Source: Hyphobacterium sp. SN044 (GTDB lineage: Bacteria > Pseudomonadota > Alphaproteobacteria > Caulobacterales > Maricaulaceae). Taken from it: a stretch of DNA of 64,000 nucleotides. Below are positions 60,008 to 64,000 of this stretch, piece after piece. The first letter of the stretch is position 1; each line of letters starts with the position of its first letter. The DNA is taken from NCBI RefSeq assembly GCF_021864465.1, contig NZ_JAKKUV010000001.1, positions 233,385 to 297,384 of the forward strand, in the 5' to 3' direction. A program made the translations under genes and the position numbers. The notes beneath the pieces were generated by a model that made no database searches, was not told the origin of the DNA, and saw only the letters and a program-made list of their open reading frames with translations.

Positions 60008-61564
60008 TTACCTCAAGTCCGGCGCGTACAGTCCGAATTCACGCATGCCATTCCCGCGCAATATCGTCATATGCGCGACCGTCACCCTTCCGGTTTCGCG
60101 TGAAAACTCGAGCGGATAATAGGCCGCGGCCTGGCGGTTCAACGTCAGCGAACATCCGGAAAGATTGATCCCGGAATAGAGATTGCCGCTGATCGTGCAC
60201 AAATCGCCTGTCGGCGGCCGGTTCGGCGGCACGTCGGGGATCTCGCCCGAAATATCGCCGTTCGCGGAAATCACGACGCGGGGCCGGTCCGGGTCGAACG
60301 GCGCTCGATGGCTGTGGGTCTCTTCCCGAACGACATACTCGCCGGCAATCGGGACATCCGTGATCGAACGGGTCATGACCGCGCGCTGAGTGGCTTGACG
60401 GTGTATGAGCGTCATCATGCCGTCGCTCACATTGATGGTGGCTGAAAAGCCCTCATCATTGTCGAATTCGACGTCGGGCGTGCCAGCGATGGAAATGATC
60501 GCACCACCCGGACTGGCGACGAAGGATCCGGTCGACTCGAGCGAATATCCTGCAGACCGTCCCGGGCTGTAGTGCGATGAGTAGAGGATGTAGCGGCCGT
60601 CTGGCGTCAGCCGTAGGGACATTGCCGTATTGCGAAGCCCCGTCCGCCAGATTCCCATGACCGAGGCTTGTTCACCCGGCGCGCCGTTGTCGGTGACCGC
60701 GACGGACGTACTGCCAAGACTGCCGATGTCGGTATCCGACAATTCGTCAAACCGAACCCAGAGCCGGACGAAGGCCGGGGCGAGGGGAATACGAGACCGG
60801 GCGCGATCCCTGACGACGATACTGAAATAGGCGATTTCGTTTGTCGCCAAAGACAGCGGCACGGCGGCACCCCGCGGGGTCAGACAGGCGCCGTTCGCGT
60901 CGGATCGGCATGCGAGAACGTCCAGGTCTGCGAAGGCCTCGAGATTGAAGATCAGATCGGCGGGCGCACCGAGATTCATCGCAGCAACACTGGCCAGTCC
61001 GATACCCGTCTCCGGGTCGATGCGCAGGATGCCGTCGCCGCTCGGGGTGACGATCACGGGAAGGATGTCCGCGGGCGCCCGTTCGCCGAATCCGAAAATG
61101 TCGAGGCTGGCAGCGTCGGTGCCGAGTGCCGATGAAACCGTCCCTGATGCTGTCTCGGTGCAGTAATGATAGAAGTAAGGCCCATAATTGATGACATCGC
61201 CGGTGCCGAACCAGTCGCTGTTGAACGCACCGGGCCGGGGCTGAATGCCGATGATGAAGTGCCGGGTGGTCCCTGCCGGCAAATCGAAGACCTGCCGTGT
61301 CTGGTTGAGCAGGAAAGCCCCGCTCTCATCGATTTCGTGCACGAAGAAATCGTTTGGCGGGGTCAGTTGCGACGGGTTCATGCGGATCGTGCAGTTCGCC
61401 GCATTCCCGTCTCCCGCATTGGTCCAGGCCATGAAAACGGTTGCCCAGTCATCTGCCGCAACTGACCGGGACGACGGCAGGAAGGAACGAACCAGCCGCT
61501 CTTCCTGTGCATAGGCGGATGCACCGAGCGACAAGCTTAGCAAGGCCAGTATCAGTATTCTCAT
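60008..61564 (-). CDS. secreted protein, paralogue A of LPxxRS family
   Basis: 518 aa with a signal peptide (ending ASAYAQ). FLPSSRSVAADDWATVFMAWTNAGDGNAANCTI and RHFIIGIQP... strands, repeated beta-sandwich-like domains. Same domain pattern as the C-terminus of the M64 peptidase and the neighbouring gene. Function unknown; inserted between dksA and flgH. Confidence 0.75.
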   Translation of the reverse strand: MRILILALLSLSLGASAYAQEERLVRSFLPSSRSVAADDWATVFMAWTNAGDGNAANCTIRMNPSQLTPPNDFFVHEIDESGAFLLNQTRQVFDLPAGTTRHFIIGIQPRPGAFNSDWFGTGDVINYGPYFYHYCTETASGTVSSALGTDAASLDIFGFGERAPADILPVIVTPSGDGILRIDPETGIGLASVAAMNLGAPADLIFNLEAFADLDVLACRSDANGACLTPRGAAVPLSLATNEIAYFSIVVRDRARSRIPLAPAFVRLWVRFDELSDTDIGSLGSTSVAVTDNGAPGEQASVMGIWRTGLRNTAMSLRLTPDGRYILYSSHYSPGRSAGYSLESTGSFVASPGGAIISIAGTPDVEFDNDEGFSATINVSDGMMTLIHRQATQRAVMTRSITDVPIAGEYVVREETHSHRAPFDPDRPRVVISANGDISGEIPDVPPNRPPTGDLCTISGNLYSGINLSGCSLTLNRQAAAYYPLEFSRETGRVTVAHMTILRGNGMREFGLYAPDLR

Positions 61565-61671
61565 CACTGCAGCCTCCAGCGCCGTTGCTGCCGTGCAAGT
61601 ATAAGTGATCGATCGGGTGCGCTGAAACCGTAAAGTGCCCAAACTGATCGTCGAACGGCGGCGATCGTGTC

Positions 61672-63210
61672 TTAACGCAGGCTCGGCGCGTGCAGTCCGA
61701 ATTCGCGGCGAACCGTGCCGTTGTCGAGGACGAGGTAGAGCGAAAGCGCGCTTTGCGAATCCGCGCTGTCCTCGATGAAGTGGAGGCTGGCCGAGTGCCC
61801 CGCGCCGGCAATCGCGCAACCGTTGAGTGTCACCGGCCCGCCGATGGAGCCGGTAATGGCGCAGGTCCGCCCCCGGTCAGCGTAGTCGGACAGGGAGTCG
61901 ATGAAGCTGCCGGAAATCTGACCGTTCGCCGTAACCGCCACGCGCGGATAGTTCGGGTCGAGCGGGGCGGAGATCGAGCGGCCCTCGGGAATGCCGATAT
62001 ATTCGCCTGCCACACTGGCCGGCAAGCTCGCATCGATCTGGAATCCGCGATGCAGCACACCCGTATTCCTGACCATCAGGCCGTCGGAACGGCGGATCGT
62101 GGCGGTGAAGGCGGTGTAGCTGGGGAAATCGTCGTCGGGCGTCGCTGTCAGCGAAAACGCATCGGCAGTCGCGGAGACCGTGTAGCGGCCCATCGACACG
62201 GCGTTGAACCCGGCCTGCTGTCCGGCGACGTGAAGCGACGAGAATGTGATGTAGCGACCGTCCTGCTGCAGGTTCAATATGTTGTTTCCGTAGTCGGAAC
62301 CGAACCGCCATTGGCCGACAACAGAATCCAGGGGTTGGTCCTGACCCAAATCCGTCAGGGCGATCGAGGTTCGGTTGCGCGTGCCGGAACCGCCCTCGCG
62401 AACCTCGTCGAAATTGGCCCACAGACGGGCCGTCGCCGGCAGGAAGGGCGTGCGTGTCGTCGGGCCGTCCGTGACGAGAATGCTGATCAGCACGCTCTGC
62501 CCTGTCTCCATCCGGAAGCTCAGCGTCTCGGAGCGCGGCGCAAGGCAGGTGCCGATGCTGTCGGTGAGGCAGGCCAGCGCCTGCATGTCGGCGATCACAT
62601 CCATGCTGAATGTGAAGTCTGCCGCGGTGCCAGCATTGATGGCCGCGATCGCAGCGACGCCGCGGCCGGTCTGCGGGTTGATCCGCACCACGCCGTCGGC
62701 GCTTGGCGAAACGATCACGGGGATAACGTCGGGAGGACGCCGGTCGCTGTGAACGGAGAAGTTCAGTTCGGACACGCTGTTGACAACAGGGGTAACGGCG
62801 ACACCCGGGGCGCTACAGATTGCAGTGGCATAACCCCCGTACTGATGCACGGTTTCGCCCTCGTCGAAATTGCTGGCAGGAGCACGCAGGCCGAGGAGGA
62901 AATGGCGGGTCTGCCCCCGATCGAGCGTGAAGGGCTGATAGCGGGTCCCGGGAATGATGGCACCGCTTGAGTCAATCTCCTGAACGTCGATGTTCGGATC
63001 AGATCCGAACCAGGAAGGCGAACGTCCGATCACGCATTGGGTGAAATCAACATCGCCGGAATTCGTGAGCGCCACGAACACCGTGCCCCATTCATCGACA
63101 TGGATCGTTCGCGTTGCCGGAAGATACGACCGGAGCAATTGCGCCTGCGCCAGGGCGAAGGCCGGGAAGGCCATTGCGAACGCAATCGCAATGAGGATCG
63201 GCCGGAACAT
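61672..63210 (-). CDS. secreted protein, paralogue B of LPxxRS family
   Basis: 512 aa, signal peptide ending LAQA. YLPATRTIHVDEWGTVFVALTNSGDVDFTQCVI aligns with paralogue A throughout (LRSxLP...R, DxIPVIVSPSxDGVVRINPxTG, CLAPRSE). Tandem duplicates 107 bases apart. Probably extracellular/envelope; no enzyme motif. Confidence 0.75.
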   Translation of the reverse strand: MFRPILIAIAFAMAFPAFALAQAQLLRSYLPATRTIHVDEWGTVFVALTNSGDVDFTQCVIGRSPSWFGSDPNIDVQEIDSSGAIIPGTRYQPFTLDRGQTRHFLLGLRAPASNFDEGETVHQYGGYATAICSAPGVAVTPVVNSVSELNFSVHSDRRPPDVIPVIVSPSADGVVRINPQTGRGVAAIAAINAGTAADFTFSMDVIADMQALACLTDSIGTCLAPRSETLSFRMETGQSVLISILVTDGPTTRTPFLPATARLWANFDEVREGGSGTRNRTSIALTDLGQDQPLDSVVGQWRFGSDYGNNILNLQQDGRYITFSSLHVAGQQAGFNAVSMGRYTVSATADAFSLTATPDDDFPSYTAFTATIRRSDGLMVRNTGVLHRGFQIDASLPASVAGEYIGIPEGRSISAPLDPNYPRVAVTANGQISGSFIDSLSDYADRGRTCAITGSIGGPVTLNGCAIAGAGHSASLHFIEDSADSQSALSLYLVLDNGTVRREFGLHAPSLR

Positions 63211-63278
63211 GACGCTCTCCGTGCATCTTTTCGAACCGCAAGCCTAGATCAGTTTCCCGGGGCAGCCTACTTGAAACC

Positions 63279-63310
63279 AAAAAATACCCCTGCGACCGGA
63301 GTCGCAGGGG
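63279..63310 (-). terminator. intrinsic terminator, flgH
   Basis: Reading leftward: stem CCCCTGCGAC/GTCGCAGGGG, 4-base loop, then TATTTTTT. Confidence 0.92.
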
Positions 63311-63367
63311 CCAGGTGCGCCACTTGGGTGGTGGGCGTGTACCGGCGGTGCGCCGGGATTCGGGAAA

Positions 63368-64000
63368 TCAGAAGGGCCAGAGGATGTCGTAGATTTCCTG
63401 GCCGATGCCGGGGCGCTGCACGTCGGAAATATGCCCGCGCCCGCCATAGGAGATGCGCGCCTCGGCGATCTGGGTGTGACGGATCGTGTTGTCCGAGTTG
63501 ATGTCTTCCGGGCGCACGACGCCGGAGATCAGAAGCTCGCGGATCTCGTTGTTGATCCGCACTTCCTGGCGGCCCGCGATGACCAGATTGCCGTTCGGCA
63601 GGGTCTGCGCCACGACCGCGGCGATGGAGAGGTTGATCGTCTCCGCGCGGTTGACCGAGCCGGTGCCGTTCACGCCGCTCGATCCGCCGAAACTGGTGAT
63701 CGAGGACGGGTCGATCGCGTCGTTGAAGAAGGACGAGAGCGCAGCTTCCCCGCCGAGGAAATTCGTCAGATCGCTGTCCGCGTTCGAGGTGCGGTTCCGC
63801 GAGGTCGTGTTCTGGACCTGGGCATTGTCGGCGATGTTGATCATCACGGTCAGGATGTCACCCGGGGCATTGGCGCGCGGATCGCCGAAGAAGGTGCGGC
63901 TGCCCGCCGCCCACAGTGAGTTGCGGCCGCCGCTGGCCTGGGCGTTGGCCTGCCGCTGCGCGCGCGACGGGCTGTAGTCCGGCTGGGCGTAGGGCGCGAT
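63368..64000 (-). CDS. flgH: flagellar L-ring protein FlgH (N-terminus outside window)
   Basis: C-terminal 210 residues; the 5' end is beyond the right edge. SLWAAGSRTFFGDPRANAPGDILTVMINIADNAQ, then LVIAGRQEVRINNEIRELLISGVVRPEDI and ISYGGRGHISDVQRPG are unmistakable FlgH. Ends at a strong terminator, so the secreted paralogue pair is a separate unit. Confidence 0.97.
   Translation of the reverse strand: MAPYAQPDYSPSRAQRQANAQASGGRNSLWAAGSRTFFGDPRANAPGDILTVMINIADNAQVQNTTSRNRTSNADSDLTNFLGGEAALSSFFNDAIDPSSITSFGGSSGVNGTGSVNRAETINLSIAAVVAQTLPNGNLVIAGRQEVRINNEIRELLISGVVRPEDINSDNTIRHTQIAEARISYGGRGHISDVQRPGIGQEIYDILWPF

Overview
This window is a high-GC alphaproteobacterial chromosome segment, most likely from the Caulobacterales/Maricaulales (Hyphomonadaceae-like) group. 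The evidence is flbT-flaF next to several short flagellins, sigma-54 promoters with FlbD-like palindromes, fliX divergent from flgI-flgJ-flgN, an alphaproteobacterial DksA with a degenerate zinc finger, a FlmG-type TPR-glycosyltransferase and a FlaEY-like protein. Almost everything is tightly packed chromosomal coding sequence with many 4-base start/stop overlaps.

Layout. 1-6.5 kb: a glycosyltransferase/methyltransferase pair, then an MFS transporter translationally coupled to an Mla/MCE lipid-transport operon (permease with fused STAS, ATPase, MCE protein, auxiliary lipoprotein). 6.5-11.5 kb: a MerR-type mercury-like regulator divergent from a glutaredoxin-MauE fusion, a long coiled-coil membrane protein, and a DUF418 protein. 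11.5-15 kb: tyrosine catabolism (maleylacetoacetate isomerase and FAH-family hydrolase, divergent from hppD and two MarR regulators). 15-20.8 kb: secreted propeller proteins, MaoC hydratase, ilvE, inorganic pyrophosphatase.

21.0-23.1 kb: a roughly 2 kb AT-rich island inserted in the 3' half of a tRNA-Lys(CTT) gene and bounded by a 46-bp direct repeat. It carries a DUF3800 gene, a strong candidate structured RNA with its own promoter, and a frameshifted small membrane protein; no integrase is present. This is the most unusual locus in the window. 23.2-34 kb: metabolic and stress genes (cupin/JmjC oxygenase, Hpt protein, chorismate mutase, GST, NUDIX, secreted M64 metallopeptidase, CoxE-like VWA protein, hemerythrin, DUF465, LysR regulator, MoxR ATPase), with two copies of a palindromic intergenic repeat.

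34.3-49.3 kb: flagellar filament region. A FlmG-like flagellin glycosyltransferase, flbT, flaF, four flagellins and flaG are followed by a 2OG oxygenase and a methyltransferase, then a five-gene overlapping operon (ATP-grasp, NodB-like deacetylase, DegT aminotransferase, DmpG-like aldolase, pseudaminic-acid-type methylase) divergent from an SpsF cytidylyltransferase. Together they look like an unusual glycan pathway feeding flagellin or surface glycosylation. 49.4-52.8 kb: cyanide-insensitive-type cytochrome bd oxidase (with a 43-aa DUF2474 gene) and a second SpsF. 52.8-53.5 kb: a higBA toxin-antitoxin pair with two operator palindromes. 53.5-64 kb: FlaEY-like protein, a divergent cold-shock protein, flgN/flgJ/flgI, fliX, dksA, two paralogous secreted proteins wedged between dksA and flgH, and the C-terminal part of flgH running off the window.

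No rRNA, CRISPR array, transposase or complete prophage was seen.
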